64,000 nucleotides of DNA from Frateuria defendens (lineage in GTDB: Bacteria > Pseudomonadota > Gammaproteobacteria > Xanthomonadales > Rhodanobacteraceae): NCBI RefSeq assembly GCF_001182895.1, contig NZ_LFQR01000006.1, positions 49,101-113,100 of the forward strand, given 5' to 3'. Below, in pieces: positions 39,066-50,585 of this stretch. The first letter of the stretch is position 1, and each line of letters begins with the position of its first letter. The notes beneath the pieces were generated by a model. The model ran no database searches, was not told the origin of the DNA, and worked only from the letters and a program-made list of their open reading frames with translations. The position numbers and the translations under genes are program-made.

Positions 39066-39605
39066 ATGGATACGCAGGCACTTGCACAACGCTTCTCCGA
39101 GGCTCTGGCCGATCTGGGCCTGGTCTGTCTCGGTGTGGAGTTCACCCCGTCGCAGGGGCAGAGTACCCTGCGCGTCTACCTGGATATTCCGGAGCCCGTC
39201 GAGGCGGGGCGCGAGGTCACCCTCGACGACTGCGAGGCGGCCAGCCGCGAGCTGTCGGCGCTGCTCGACGTTGAGGATCCGATCCCCGGCCACTATGTGC
39301 TGGAAGTGTCCTCGCCGGGCATCGACCGTCCGCTGTTCACCGCGGCGCAGTTCGCCAAGGTGGGCGGGCAGGAAGTGAAGCTGCTGCTGAAGGCGCCGCT
39401 GGATGGCCGTCGTCGCCTGCGCGGCAAGGTGCTGGCGGTGGAAGGCGAGCGCATCTCGCTGGAAGCCGAGGGCAAGACGTTCGAATTCGACCACGCCGAG
39501 GTGGAAAGCGCCCGCGTGGTGCCGGACTGGGCGGCGCTCGGCTACGTGCCGCAGCCCAAGCCGGGCGGCAGGACGCCCGGCAAGAAGCCGGCCCGCCGGA
39601 AGTGA
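39066..39605 (+). CDS. rimP: Ribosome maturation factor RimP
   Basis: A 179-residue protein needed for 30S subunit maturation. It has the usual N-terminal alpha/beta domain ([20 protein letters not shown]), then ITLD-like [19 protein letters not shown] and [21 protein letters not shown], and a C-terminal Sm-like beta barrel. The basic tail ([13 protein letters not shown]) is longer than in E. coli. It begins the rimP-nusA-infB-rbfA-truB operon. Downstream are three tandem double-hairpin repeats before nusA. Confidence 0.95.
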   Translation: MDTQALAQRFSEALADLGLVCLGVEFTPSQGQSTLRVYLDIPEPVEAGREVTLDDCEAASRELSALLDVEDPIPGHYVLEVSSPGIDRPLFTAAQFAKVGGQEVKLLLKAPLDGRRRLRGKVLAVEGERISLEAEGKTFEFDHAEVESARVVPDWAALGYVPQPKPGGRTPGKKPARRK

Positions 39606-39613
39606 ATTGAAGA

Positions 39614-39797
39614 GTGCGGCCCTGGATGGCCGCTGTTCGATCCTCGCACCCATGGATGGGCGCAAAAAGCGTGAAGAGTGCGGCTCTGGACGGCCGCCGT
39701 TTGATCCTCGCGCCCTCGGAAGGGGGCGCAAGAAACAAGCTAGTGCGGCCATGGCTGGCCGCGTCGTGATCCTCGCGCCGTGGACGGGCGCAGAAAG
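39614..39797. repeat. Three tandem double-hairpin repeats (rimP-nusA)
   Basis: Three units start at 39614, 39678 and 39743, a period of 64-65 bp. Each has stem 1 (GTGCGGCC, about five bases, GGCCGC), a conserved linker close to TTCGATCCTCGC, stem 2 (GCGCCC, loop, GGGCGC) and an A-rich end. Units differ at several stem positions, mostly on both sides or by G-T changes. A fourth, single copy is at 27485-27540. The remaining 41 bp to nusA show no gene. Confidence 0.85.
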
Positions 39798-39838
39798 TTA
39801 AACAGCGGGCGCCGGGCGGCGTCCACGGAGTTGCTGCA

Positions 39839-41338
39839 ATGAGCAAAGAACTTTTGCTGGTGGTCGATGCGGTTGCCAACGAGAAGGGCGTGCCGCGCGA
39901 GGTGATCTTCGAGGCGATGGAGGCCGCGCTGGCCTCGGCCGCCAAGAAGCGCTATCCGGACGAGGATCCGGACATCCGCGTGTCGATCGACCGCAACAGC
40001 GGCGACTACGAGACCTTCCGCCGCTGGGAAGTGATCGCCGACGACGGCGAGATGGAATCCCCGTTCCACCAGGTGCGCCTGATGGACGCCGTGGACGAGC
40101 GCGAGGGTGCGCAGGTCGGCGAGTACATCGAGCAGCAGATCGAGAACGCCGAGTTCGGCCGCATCGCGGCGCAGGCCGCCAAGCAGGTGATCGTGCAGCG
40201 CGTGCGCGAGGCCGAGCGCCAGCAGGTGGTCGATGCCTTCAGGGATCGCATCGGCGAGCTGGTCACCGGCATCGTCAAGCGCGTGGAGCGCGGCAACGTG
40301 TACCTCGACCTGGGCAGCAACGCCGAGGCCTTCATCCCGCGCGACAAGACCATTCCGCGCGAGTCGGTGCGCGTGGGCGACCGCGTGCGCGGCTACCTGT
40401 TCGACGTGCGCTCGGAAGTGCGCGGCCCGCAGCTGTTCGTCTCGCGCGCGGCGCCGGAGTTCATGATCGAACTGTTCAAGCTCGAGGTGCCGGAAGTCGG
40501 CCAGGGCCTGGTCGAGATCAAGGGCTGCGCGCGCGACCCGGGCGACCGCGCCAAGATCGCGGTGGTGGCGCATGACACACGCACCGACCCCATCGGCGCC
40601 TGCATCGGCATGCGCGGCTCGCGCGTGCAGGCGGTGTCCAACGAGCTCAACGGCGAGCGCGTGGACATCATCCTGTGGCACGAGAACCAGGCGCAGTACG
40701 TGATCAACGCGATGGCGCCGGCCGAGGTGCAGTCGATCATCATGGACGAGGACAAGCACTCGATGGACATCGCGGTGGCCGAGGACAAGCTGTCCCAGGC
40801 CATCGGCCGCGGCGGCCAGAACGTGCGCCTGGCCAGCAAGCTCACCGGCTGGCAGCTCAACGTGATGACCCAGGACCAGGTCGCCGCCAAGAGCGAGGCC
40901 GAACAGCAGGCCGCCTGCCAGCTGTTCATGGACAAGCTCGAGGTGGATCAGGAGATCGCCAACATCCTGGTGCAGGAGGGCTTCTCCAGCATCGAGGAAA
41001 TCGCCTACGTGCCGAGCGCCGAGCTGCTGGCGGTCGAGGGCTTCGACGAGGACATCGTCGAGGAGCTGCGCGCCCGCGCCCGCGACGCGCTGCTCACCGA
41101 GGCGCTGGCGGTGGAGGAGAGCGAAACCGATCTCTCCGACGAGCTGCTCAACCTGGAGGGCATGGATGACGCCGTGGCGGCCGCGCTGGCCGAGCGGGGC
41201 GTGCATACCCTGGACGACCTGGCCGACCTCGCGGTCGACGACCTGATTGATATCGAAGGCATGGACGAGGCTCGCGCGGCGGCGCTGATCATGGCCGCGC
41301 GCGCCCCGATGATCGAGCGACTGGAGAAGGGCGGCTAA
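39839..41338 (+). CDS. nusA: Transcription termination/antitermination factor NusA
   Basis: A 499-residue RNA-polymerase-binding factor. The N-terminal domain ([20 protein letters not shown]) binds polymerase. The S1 domain ([20 protein letters not shown] type) is near residues 135-200. KH1 and KH2 follow, with [20 protein letters not shown] and [20 protein letters not shown]. The C-terminus carries two helix-hairpin-helix acidic repeats ([20 protein letters not shown] and [20 protein letters not shown]). It controls pausing, rho-dependent termination and rRNA antitermination. Confidence 0.97.
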   Translation: MSKELLLVVDAVANEKGVPREVIFEAMEAALASAAKKRYPDEDPDIRVSIDRNSGDYETFRRWEVIADDGEMESPFHQVRLMDAVDEREGAQVGEYIEQQIENAEFGRIAAQAAKQVIVQRVREAERQQVVDAFRDRIGELVTGIVKRVERGNVYLDLGSNAEAFIPRDKTIPRESVRVGDRVRGYLFDVRSEVRGPQLFVSRAAPEFMIELFKLEVPEVGQGLVEIKGCARDPGDRAKIAVVAHDTRTDPIGACIGMRGSRVQAVSNELNGERVDIILWHENQAQYVINAMAPAEVQSIIMDEDKHSMDIAVAEDKLSQAIGRGGQNVRLASKLTGWQLNVMTQDQVAAKSEAEQQAACQLFMDKLEVDQEIANILVQEGFSSIEEIAYVPSAELLAVEGFDEDIVEELRARARDALLTEALAVEESETDLSDELLNLEGMDDAVAAALAERGVHTLDDLADLAVDDLIDIEGMDEARAAALIMAARAPMIERLEKGG

Positions 41339-41349
41339 CCGCGGACGGA

Positions 41350-41395
41350 AGCGCCTTCGGATGGGCGCTCCGAGGGAAGCCGCATGCGGCTTCCC
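41350..41395. repeat. Two adjacent hairpins in the nusA-infB gap
   Basis: AGCGCC/GGCGCT (41350-41369) is followed by a perfect 22-bp palindrome centred at 41384-41385 with arms GGGAAGCCGC/GCGGCTTCCC. The paired-hairpin layout recalls the repeats at 39614-39797, though the sequence is diverged. There is no T-tract, so it is more likely a processing site or degenerate repeat than a terminator. Confidence 0.5.
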
Positions 41396-41467
41396 GCCAG
41401 GGACGGTTTGGCCGTGCGGCGAGTGCCGTACGGACGATGAGCGCGGGAACGGCGGAGAAAGAACACG

Positions 41468-44248
41468 ATGTCGGACGTCACGATCAAACAACTCGCCCAG
41501 GTACTGGGCATGTCGGTGGACAAGCTGCTGACCCAGCTTGCCGAAGCGGGCATGAAATTCTCCGACCCTGACCAGGTCATCAGCAGCACCGAAAAGGTGA
41601 AACTGCTCGGCTTCCTGCGCCGTGCGCACGGCAAGGGCGAGCTCGCGGCCGAGGTCGAGGAGAGCTCGCCGCGCCAGATCACGCTCAAGCGGCGCAAGAT
41701 CAGCGAGCTCAAGGTCGCAACGCCCGGCGGGCGCGGCGCGGCCAGCAGCGCCAAGACGGTCAACGTGGAAGTGCGCGCCAAGCGCACCTACGTCAAGCGC
41801 AGCGTGATCGCCGAAGAGGCGGGTGCGGATACCGAGCGCGAAGAGGCGCGCCGCCTGCTGCAGGAGTCGCAGCAGCAGCGCGAGCATGAAGAACACGAGC
41901 GGCTCGAGGCCGAGCAGCGCCGCGAGGAAGAGGTCAAGCGCCGCGCCGAGGAAGAGCGCCAGCGCCAGGCCGAGGCCGAGCGGCAGCGCCTGGCGGCCGA
42001 GGCCGCCGCGCGCGCCGAGTCCGAGGCGCAGGAAGCGGAGCCCGAAGAGGCCGAGCCTGCCGTGGAGCAGCCGGAAACGGTGGCGCAGCCCGCGCCGGCC
42101 GGGGAGGCGGCGTCCGCCGAGCAGCCGGTCGTGCAGCGCATCGACCCCAGTTCGCTGGGCATGATCCTTCCGCGCATCCACGAGCCGCGCAAGCGCGAGA
42201 AGAAGGTAGTGGTGACGCCGGCCCCCGCGCCGGCACCGGCGCCGGCTCCCGCGCCGGCCGCGGCGGCGGCCGACGCGCGTGCCAAGACGGCACGCCACGG
42301 TCGCGAGCGCGACGACGTGCCGGGCGGCAAGCGCTTCGCCGCCGGCGAGCTGCACCTGTCCGACGCCGAGCGCGCGCGCCGTTCCGGCAAGCGCGGCAAG
42401 CCCGGCCGCGGCGGCGCGCGCGAAGCGGTGCGCGGCGGCGCGTCCTCCGGCGGCCCGCACGGCTTCTCGCGCCCGACCGCACCGGTGGTGCGCGAGGTGG
42501 TGGTGGGCGACAGCAACGGCGTCGCCGACCTGGCGCAGAAGATGGCGGTCAAGGGTTCGGAGGTGGTCAAGGCGCTGTTCAAGATGGGCGTCATGGCGAC
42601 CATCAACCAGACCATCGACCACGACACCGCGGTGCTGGTGGTGGAGGAGCTCGGCCACAGGCCGGTCGACGCCAACCAGGACAACGCCGAGGCCGCGCTG
42701 GCCGCGCAGACGCAGAGCGCCGAGCTGGAAGGCGAGAAGGTCGCGCGTCCGCCGGTGGTCACCATCATGGGCCACGTCGACCACGGCAAGACCTCGCTGC
42801 TGGACTACATCCGCCGCACCAAGGTCGCCTCGGGCGAAGCCGGCGGCATCACCCAGCATATCGGTGCCTACCATGTGGAAACGCCCAAGGGCGTGATCAC
42901 CTTCCTCGACACCCCCGGCCACGCCGCGTTCACCTCGATGCGCGCGCGCGGCGCCCAGTCCACCGACATCGTGGTGCTGGTGGTGGCGGCCGACGACGGC
43001 GTGATGCCGCAGACCCAGGAGGCCGTGCAGCACGCGCGCGCGGCCAAGGTGCCGCTGATCGTCGCGGTCAACAAGATGGACAAGTCCGACGCCAATCCGG
43101 ACAACGTCAAGCAGGGCCTTTCCAACCTCGAGGTGGTGCCCGAGGAATGGGGCGGCGACACCATGTTCGTGCCGGTGTCGGCCAAGACCGGCTCAGGCAT
43201 CGACGAGCTGCTCGACGCGATCTCCGTGCAGGCCGAGGTGATGGAGCTGACCGCGGTGGAAGACGGCCCGGCCTCCGGTGTGGTGATCGAGTCCAGCCTG
43301 GACAAGGGCCGCGGCCCGGTCGCCACCGTGCTGGTGCAGCAGGGTACGTTGAAGCGCGGCGACTTCGTGGTGTGCGGCATTGAGTACGGCCGCATGCGCG
43401 CGCTGATCGACGAGACCGGCAAGACCGTGCAGGAAGCCGGCCCGTCGATCCCGGTGCAGGTGCTCGGCCTCTCCGGCGTGCCGGAGGCGGGCGACGACTT
43501 CGTCGCCGTGGCCGACGAGAAGCTGGCCAAGCAGGTGGCCGCCGAACGCCAGCAGAAGCGCCGCGAGACGCGCCTGGTCTCCAAGGCCAATCGCCTGGAG
43601 GACATCATGGCCCAGATGGGCCAGGGCGCGGAGCAGCAGACGCTCAACATCCTGGTCAAGGCCGACGTGCAGGGTTCGGTGGAGGCGCTGCGTGAGTCGC
43701 TCGGCGCGATCGGCAACGAGAACGTGAAGGTCAACGTGATCGCGGCCGGCGTCGGCGGCATCACCGAGTCCGACGCCACCCTGGCGGCGGCCTCCAAGGC
43801 GCTGCTGATCGGCTTCAACGTGCGCGCCGACGCCTCGGCCCGCAAGGTGATCGAGACCAGCGGCCTGGACGTGCGCTACTTCTCGATCATCTACGACGTG
43901 ATCGACCAGGTGAAGCAGGCGGCGTCCGGCCTGCTGGGCGTGGAGGTACGCGAGGAGATCATCGGCACCGCCCAGGTGCGCGAGGTGTTCCGCAGCTCCA
44001 AGTTCGGCGCGGTGGCCGGCTGCATGGTGGTCGAGGGCACGGTCAAGCGGAACAAGCCGATCCGCGTGCTGCGCGACAACACGGTGATCTTCCAGGGCGA
44101 ACTGGAATCGCTGCGCCGCTTCAAGGAGCTGGTGGACGAAGTGCGCAACGGCATGGAGTGCGGCATCGCCGTGAAGCAGTACAACGATGTGAAGGTCGGC
44201 GACCAGATCGAGTGCTTCGAGCGCATCGAGGTGGCGCGCACGCTGTAA
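41468..44248 (+). CDS. infB: Translation initiation factor IF-2
   Basis: A 926-residue GTPase that brings fMet-tRNA to the ribosome. An IF2_N module starts the protein ([20 protein letters not shown]). A long charged Glu/Arg helix spans about 115-190 and an Ala-Pro spacer ([17 protein letters not shown]) follows near residue 255. A second IF2_N-like module ([20 protein letters not shown]) precedes the G domain, with [20 protein letters not shown] and VNKMDKSD. The C-terminal fMet-tRNA-binding domain ends in [11 protein letters not shown]. The stop codon lies inside a near-perfect hairpin (44238-44270). Confidence 0.97.
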   Translation: MSDVTIKQLAQVLGMSVDKLLTQLAEAGMKFSDPDQVISSTEKVKLLGFLRRAHGKGELAAEVEESSPRQITLKRRKISELKVATPGGRGAASSAKTVNVEVRAKRTYVKRSVIAEEAGADTEREEARRLLQESQQQREHEEHERLEAEQRREEEVKRRAEEERQRQAEAERQRLAAEAAARAESEAQEAEPEEAEPAVEQPETVAQPAPAGEAASAEQPVVQRIDPSSLGMILPRIHEPRKREKKVVVTPAPAPAPAPAPAPAAAAADARAKTARHGRERDDVPGGKRFAAGELHLSDAERARRSGKRGKPGRGGAREAVRGGASSGGPHGFSRPTAPVVREVVVGDSNGVADLAQKMAVKGSEVVKALFKMGVMATINQTIDHDTAVLVVEELGHRPVDANQDNAEAALAAQTQSAELEGEKVARPPVVTIMGHVDHGKTSLLDYIRRTKVASGEAGGITQHIGAYHVETPKGVITFLDTPGHAAFTSMRARGAQSTDIVVLVVAADDGVMPQTQEAVQHARAAKVPLIVAVNKMDKSDANPDNVKQGLSNLEVVPEEWGGDTMFVPVSAKTGSGIDELLDAISVQAEVMELTAVEDGPASGVVIESSLDKGRGPVATVLVQQGTLKRGDFVVCGIEYGRMRALIDETGKTVQEAGPSIPVQVLGLSGVPEAGDDFVAVADEKLAKQVAAERQQKRRETRLVSKANRLEDIMAQMGQGAEQQTLNILVKADVQGSVEALRESLGAIGNENVKVNVIAAGVGGITESDATLAAASKALLIGFNVRADASARKVIETSGLDVRYFSIIYDVIDQVKQAASGLLGVEVREEIIGTAQVREVFRSSKFGAVAGCMVVEGTVKRNKPIRVLRDNTVIFQGELESLRRFKELVDEVRNGMECGIAVKQYNDVKVGDQIECFERIEVARTL

Positions 44249-44270
44249 CGCCTTGCGGCGTACAGCGTGC
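44238..44270 (+). terminator. Hairpin spanning the infB stop codon
   Basis: GCACGCTGTAACGCC pairs with GGCGTACAGCGTGC around a TTGC loop, with a single bulged A. The TAA stop of infB is within the 5' arm. No T-tract follows, so termination is uncertain; it may protect or expose the infB 3' end. Confidence 0.45.
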
Positions 44271-44272
44271 GC

Positions 44273-44396
44273 GGGAATCGGGAGCAGGGAATCGGGAATA
44301 GCTGAAGACTGCTCCCGGTTCCTCCCGCTTCCCGCCGCGCCCAACGCTTTAGCTTTTACTATTCCCCATTCTCTATTCCCGACTCCCGGCTCCCAC
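44273..44396. repeat. GGGAATCGGG-type inverted-repeat element, copy 2 (infB-rbfA)
   Basis: Direct units GGGAATCGGGAGCAGGGAAT and GGGAATAG (44273-44300) face CTATTCCCC, CTATTCCCGACTCCC and GGCTCCC (44360-44396). The element is related to 26778-26935. It ends four bases before the rbfA ATG, which therefore has no purine-rich ribosome-binding site of its own. Confidence 0.75.
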
Positions 44397-44399
44397 CCC

Positions 44400-44777
44400 A
44401 TGCCCTCACGCGATTTCAAACGTACCGACCGCGTCGGCGCCGAGCTGCGCCGCGAGCTGGGCCTTCTGGTCCATGCTGCCGTGCGCGACCATGGCCTGCC
44501 GTCGGTCAGCGTGTCGGACGTGGAGGTGACCCGCGACCTCGACTGGGCCACGGTGTGGGTGACCGCGCTGCTGCCGGACCAGTCCGTGGCGGCGGTGAAG
44601 GCGCTGAACGAGATGAGCGGCGAATTCCGCCGCGCGCTGTCGCGCAGCATGCGCATCCGCCGGGTGCCGGACCTGCGCTTCAAGTACGACGACTCGGTCG
44701 ACAAGGGCGAGCGCATCGACACCCTGCTGCGCGAGAACCCGCCGGCCCCGGCCCCGGCCGACGACGACGGCGCCTGA
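44400..44777 (+). CDS. rbfA: 30S ribosome-binding factor A
   Basis: A 125-residue KH-like protein for late 30S maturation and cold adaptation. FKRTDRVGAELRRELGLLV and VSVSDVEVTRDLDWATVWVT are family blocks, with SRSMRIRRVPDLRFKYDDSVDKG in the second half. An Ala/Pro/Asp tail follows. The ATG at 44400 abuts the intergenic repeat (CCCACCCC just before it), so no Shine-Dalgarno sequence is visible; initiation may depend on read-through from infB or on repeat structure. Confidence 0.95.
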   Translation: MPSRDFKRTDRVGAELRRELGLLVHAAVRDHGLPSVSVSDVEVTRDLDWATVWVTALLPDQSVAAVKALNEMSGEFRRALSRSMRIRRVPDLRFKYDDSVDKGERIDTLLRENPPAPAPADDDGA

Positions 44778-44793
44778 GCCTCTCCGTTCACGC

Positions 44794-45753
44794 ATGGCAT
44801 CCCGCAAGAAGTCATCGCGCGAGCGGATCCGCTGGCGCGACGTGCACGGCATCGTGCTGCTCGACAAGCCGCTGGGCCTGAGTTCCAGCCAGGCCCTGCA
44901 GGCGGTGCGCCTGCTGCTGCGCGCCAGGAAGGGCGGCCACACCGGGGCGCTGGACCCGCTGGCCACCGGCCTGCTGCCGCTGTGCTTCGGCGAGGCGACC
45001 AAGCTCGCCGGCAACCTGCTGGGTTCGCGCAAGGCCTACCTGGCCGAGTGCCGGCTCGGCGTGACCACCAGCACGGCCGACCTCGAGGGCGAGGTGGTGG
45101 CGACGCGGCCGGTGCCGCCGCTGGACGCGGCCGCGATCGAGGCCGCGCTGGCCCGGCTGCGCGGGCGCATCGTGCAGATCCCGCCGGCGCACTCGGCGCT
45201 CAAGCAGGACGGCGAGCGGCTGTACCTGAAGGCTCGGCGCGGCGAGGCCGTACAGGCGCCGCCGCGCGAGGTGGAGGTGTTCCGGCTCGAACTGCTGGCG
45301 CGCGAGGGCGACACCCTGCGGCTGCTGGTCGAGTGCGGTTCGGGCACCTATGTGCGCAGCCTGGCGGTGGACCTGGGCGAGGCGCTCGGCTGCGGCGCGC
45401 ACCTGGCCTCCCTGCGCCGCCTGTGGGTGGAGCCGTTCCACGAGCCGGCGATGCTGACGCTGGCGCAGATCGAGCAGGCGGCCGGGCAGGGCGATGCGGC
45501 ACTGGACGCGCTGGTGCTGCCGCTGGCGGCCGGCGTGGCCCATCTGCCCAGGGTCCAGCTGGACGAGGCGCAGAGCCTGGCGGTGCTGCAGGGCCAGCAG
45601 ATCCCCTGGCCGGCCGCGTTCGGCACGGCGGCCGGGCCGCAGGCCGCCTTCGATCAGGAGGGCACTCTGATGGCGCTGATCGAGCGCGGCGAGGACGGTC
45701 GCCTGCGCATCCTGCGCGGCTTCAACCTGCCGCCCGGGCCCGGCGCGCCGTGA
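44794..45753 (+). CDS. truB: tRNA pseudouridine-55 synthase
   Basis: A 319-residue enzyme that makes pseudouridine 55 in the T loop of tRNAs. The catalytic Asp is in [58 protein letters not shown] and [20 protein letters not shown] are the other conserved blocks, and the C-terminal PUA-like domain is present. It starts 16 bp after rbfA. Confidence 0.96.
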   Translation: MASRKKSSRERIRWRDVHGIVLLDKPLGLSSSQALQAVRLLLRARKGGHTGALDPLATGLLPLCFGEATKLAGNLLGSRKAYLAECRLGVTTSTADLEGEVVATRPVPPLDAAAIEAALARLRGRIVQIPPAHSALKQDGERLYLKARRGEAVQAPPREVEVFRLELLAREGDTLRLLVECGSGTYVRSLAVDLGEALGCGAHLASLRRLWVEPFHEPAMLTLAQIEQAAGQGDAALDALVLPLAAGVAHLPRVQLDEAQSLAVLQGQQIPWPAAFGTAAGPQAAFDQEGTLMALIERGEDGRLRILRGFNLPPGPGAP

Positions 45754-45769
45754 CGCCCGTGTTGCGGGC

Positions 45770-45799
45770 TTGTTGCCGGGCCTCCCGGCTCGGTAGAAT
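45770..45799 (+). promoter_or_regulatory. Probable rpsO promoter
   Basis: TTGTTG (45770-45775) and TAGAAT (45794-45799) are separated by 18 bp. The predicted start near 45806 gives a leader of about 100 nt containing a long hairpin before rpsO. Confidence 0.6.
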
Positions 45800-45831
45800 A
45801 CCCCGCTTGTTCCAGTACTTTCATTAACCTG

Positions 45832-45891
45832 GCGGAGCTTGCGCAACCTCATCGGAGGTGGGGTTGCGCAAGTTCCGCATCCGCTTTTTTT
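45832..45891 (+). promoter_or_regulatory. Long hairpin in the rpsO leader
   Basis: Arms 45832-45848 and 45862-45878 form a 17-bp stem with one G-T pair (core CTTGCGCAACC/GGTTGCGCAAG) and a 13-nt loop. ATCCGC and a run of seven T follow. It could be an attenuator or an S15-binding autoregulatory site; in E. coli, S15 represses its own leader. Confidence 0.6.
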
Positions 45892-45906
45892 AAGGAAGTG
45901 ATACCC

Positions 45907-46176
45907 ATGTCTCTTACCGCAGAACAGACCGGCAAGATCATTGCTGACTACGGCCGCGTGCCGAACGACACCGGTTCGCCGGAAGTGCAGGTGGCCCTGC
46001 TGTCCGCCCGCATCGACCACCTCACCGAGCACTTCAAGACCCACAAGCAGGACCACCACTCCCGCCGCGGCCTGCTCAAGCTGGTCAACCAGCGCAAGCG
46101 CCTGCTGGGCTACCTGAAGGATCGCGATCTGGCCCGCTATCAGGGCCTGATCGAGCGCCTCGGCCTGCGTCGTTAA
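45907..46176 (+). CDS. rpsO: 30S ribosomal protein S15
   Basis: An 89-residue primary rRNA-binding protein of the 30S platform. [40 protein letters not shown] and [20 protein letters not shown] are canonical. AAGGAAG precedes the ATG at 45907; the GTG three codons upstream is rejected. The gene has its own promoter and a structured leader, and is followed 19 bp later by pnp, as in E. coli. Confidence 0.97.
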   Translation: MSLTAEQTGKIIADYGRVPNDTGSPEVQVALLSARIDHLTEHFKTHKQDHHSRRGLLKLVNQRKRLLGYLKDRDLARYQGLIERLGLRR

Positions 46177-46195
46177 TCGGACGAGGACACCATCC

Positions 46196-48301
<2,106 letters not shown>

Positions 48302-48326
48302 TCGCCTCTTCGAAGCGTGCTTCGGA

Positions 48327-48364
48327 GCGCGGGGCCCGGCAGCGATGCCGGGCCCCGCGCGTTT
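48327..48364 (+). terminator. Terminator after pnp
   Basis: A perfect 15-bp stem with arms at 48327-48341 and 48346-48360 (core GGGGCCCGGCA), a GCGA tetraloop and a trailing GTTTC. It closes the long rimP-pnp region. Confidence 0.7.
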
Positions 48365-48416
48365 CGGGCGCCGCGCATTTGCTAGGATGAAAAGCATCCG
48401 CAACATGGAGGCAGGC

Positions 48417-49424
48417 ATGGCCGAGCAGGCGAACGATTCCGCGCCCGACTACCGGGCGTTCGCCCAGCAGACGTGGGAGGCCTGGATGCGCCAGTGGCAG
48501 CCGCCGCCGGCCGGCGCGCCGGACCCGGCCGCGGGCGCCAGGGCGTCGGTGGCCGACGACGTCGCCGCGCGCAGCCAGGCGGCGCTGAAAAGCTATCTCG
48601 ACTGGATGCAGGGCGCCGCCGCCAGCGTGGCCGCGCCGAGCGGCGGCCAGGACTGGACGCAGCAGCTGCAGCAACTCTTCGGTGGCGACAACCCGCTCTT
48701 CGGCCAGGCCTTCGCGGGCCTGGACCAGCACGGCGCGCAGGGTTTCGCGCAGATGTGGCAGAGCTGGCTGCAGGCGGTGCAGGCCGGCCCCGGCGCGCCG
48801 CCGCCGATGCCGCCGCTGGGCCTGACCCGCGAGCAGCAGCTGCAGCACCAGGCGCTCACCGCGGCCATGCTCGAATACGCCGAGACCTCCGCGCGCTACC
48901 GCGACCTGCTCCAGCGCGTGAACGTGCAGGCGATCGAGCGCCTGCAGCAGCGGCTGGCGGGCGATGCCGGAAAGCCGGTGGAGTCGCTCAAGGGGCTCTA
49001 CGACCGCTGGGTCGACGCCACCGAAGAGGTGTACGCCGAGGTGGCGCTGTCGGACGAGTTCAAGGCGATCTACGGCGCCATGGCCAACGCGCAGATGCGC
49101 GTGCGCCAGCTGCAGCGCCAGCAGACCAGCGAGGTGTGCCGCGAACTGGGCATCCCCACGCGCGAGGAGGTCGACAGCCTCGGGCAGCGCCTGCAGGCGC
49201 TGCGCCGCGAGGTGGCCGAACTCAGGCGGCAGCCGGCCGCCAAGCCGCCGGCATCGGCGGCCGCACCAAAGGCGGCGCGCAAGAGCGCTGCGCCGGCAGG
49301 GACCCAGAGCAAGGCGGCAGAGCCCAAGAACAAGGCGGCGCCGGCCAAGGGCAAGGCCGCCAAGGGGCCGGCGGCGCGTCGCGGCAAGGGCGCCGCGGCC
49401 GGTGCCGTACGTCAACGCACATAA
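48417..49424 (+). CDS. phaE: Class III PHA synthase subunit PhaE
   Basis: A 335-residue partner of PhaC in class III polyhydroxyalkanoate synthases. Family blocks are SYLDWMQGAAASVAA, the central DNPLFGQAFAGLDQHG region, and LYDRWVDATEEVYAEVALSD with FKAIYGAMANAQMRVRQLQ. The last 60 residues are Ala/Lys/Pro/Arg-rich (KAARKSAAPAG, KAAPAKGKAAKG, ARRGKGAAAG), resembling histone H1-like or PhaF-type DNA-binding tails, which is unusual for PhaE. GGAGGCAGGC before ATG 48417 fixes this start over ATGs at 48387 and 48405. phaC follows after 8 bp. Confidence 0.88.
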   Translation: MAEQANDSAPDYRAFAQQTWEAWMRQWQPPPAGAPDPAAGARASVADDVAARSQAALKSYLDWMQGAAASVAAPSGGQDWTQQLQQLFGGDNPLFGQAFAGLDQHGAQGFAQMWQSWLQAVQAGPGAPPPMPPLGLTREQQLQHQALTAAMLEYAETSARYRDLLQRVNVQAIERLQQRLAGDAGKPVESLKGLYDRWVDATEEVYAEVALSDEFKAIYGAMANAQMRVRQLQRQQTSEVCRELGIPTREEVDSLGQRLQALRREVAELRRQPAAKPPASAAAPKAARKSAAPAGTQSKAAEPKNKAAPAKGKAAKGPAARRGKGAAAGAVRQRT

Positions 49425-49432
49425 CGGCAGCC

Positions 49433-50506
49433 ATGATGGGCTCGCCACTGCATATCGACCCGCTGCTCGCGCTGCAGGAGATCGCCGCCTTCCAGCGCAA
49501 GTTCGCCGACGGCCTGACCCGGCTGCGCGGCATGCCCGAACCCGGCTATGCGGACACGCCGCGCGAGGCGGTCTACCGCGAAGACAAGCTCACGCTCTGG
49601 CACATGCGCGGCGACTACGCGCCGACGGCGAAGACGCCGACGCTGATCGTCTACGCGCTGGTCAACACGGTGTGGATGACCGACCTGCAGCCGGGCCGCT
49701 CGCTGCTGCGCAACCTGCTGGAACAGGGCGAGGACGTCTACCTGATCGACTGGGGCTACCCCGACGGCGCCGACCGCTGGCTCACCCTCGGCGACTATCT
49801 GGACGGCTATCTCGACCGCTGCGTGGACGCGGTGCGCGCGCGCAGCGGCTGCGGGGCGATCAACCTGCTCGGTATCTGCCAGGGCGGCACCTTCTCGCTG
49901 TGCTACGCGGCGCTCCAGCCGGCCAAGGTAAAGAACCTCGTCACCATGGTCACGCCGGTGGACTTCCACACGCCGGGCAACATGCTGGCGCACTGGGCGC
50001 GCAACATCGACGTGGACCTCCTGGTCGACACGCTGGGCAACATCCCGGCGGCGCTGATGAACTGGGTGTACCTCACGCTCAAGCCGCTGCGGCTCACCCA
50101 GCAGAAATACGTGGGCCTGCTGGACATCCTCGACCATCCCGCGGAGCTGGAGAACTTCCTGCGCATGGAGCGCTGGATCTTCGATTCGCCGGACCTCGCC
50201 GGCGAGGCGTTCCGCGAGTTCATCCAGGCGTTCTACCAGGGCAACAGGCTGGTCGCGGGCAGCCTCGACATCGACGGGCGGCCGGTGCGGCTGGAAGCGA
50301 TCAGCCAGCCGATCCTCAACATCTACGCCGAGCAGGACCACCTGGTGCCGCCCGCGGCCTCGCGCGCGCTGGCGCAGCACACCTCCAGCGCCGACTACAG
50401 CGAGCTGGCCTTCAAGGGCGGGCACATCGGCATCTACGTGTCGAGCCGCGCGCAGCGCGAGGTGCCGCCGGCGATCCATCGCTGGCTGCGCCAGCGGGAG
50501 CAGTGA
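49433..50506 (+). CDS. phaC: Class III PHA synthase catalytic subunit PhaC
   Basis: A 357-residue alpha/beta-hydrolase-like polymerase that joins hydroxyacyl-CoA units into granule polyester. The nucleophile Cys is in the lipase-like box LLGICQGGTFSLC, the Asp in NIYAEQDHLVPP, and the His in FKGGHIGIYVSSRA. LQPGRSLLRNLLEQGEDVYL followed by IDWG is another family block. The short length matches class III rather than class I enzymes. It requires PhaE, encoded just upstream. The start is ATG 49433, or ATG 49436 one codon later. Confidence 0.94.
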   Translation: MMGSPLHIDPLLALQEIAAFQRKFADGLTRLRGMPEPGYADTPREAVYREDKLTLWHMRGDYAPTAKTPTLIVYALVNTVWMTDLQPGRSLLRNLLEQGEDVYLIDWGYPDGADRWLTLGDYLDGYLDRCVDAVRARSGCGAINLLGICQGGTFSLCYAALQPAKVKNLVTMVTPVDFHTPGNMLAHWARNIDVDLLVDTLGNIPAALMNWVYLTLKPLRLTQQKYVGLLDILDHPAELENFLRMERWIFDSPDLAGEAFREFIQAFYQGNRLVAGSLDIDGRPVRLEAISQPILNIYAEQDHLVPPAASRALAQHTSSADYSELAFKGGHIGIYVSSRAQREVPPAIHRWLRQREQ

Positions 50507-50585
50507 GCCTTTGCGGATCGCCGTGTGGCCGGTTGCCGCGTCGCCGCCGCTCGCCCCGCGTTCCCCGCTCTTCTAGAATGGCGCG

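Noticed and set aside
39606..39838. CRISPR array suggested by regular 64-bp repeats
   Set aside because: Units are contiguous, self-complementary and diverged, with no unique spacers and no cas genes.
39740..43033. Very long open frame on the minus strand opposite nusA and infB (over 1000 codons)
   Set aside because: It is the complement of two clearly identified genes in very GC-rich DNA. Its composition (His, Leu, Arg, Ala runs) is that of an antisense shadow, with no domain or ribosome-binding site.
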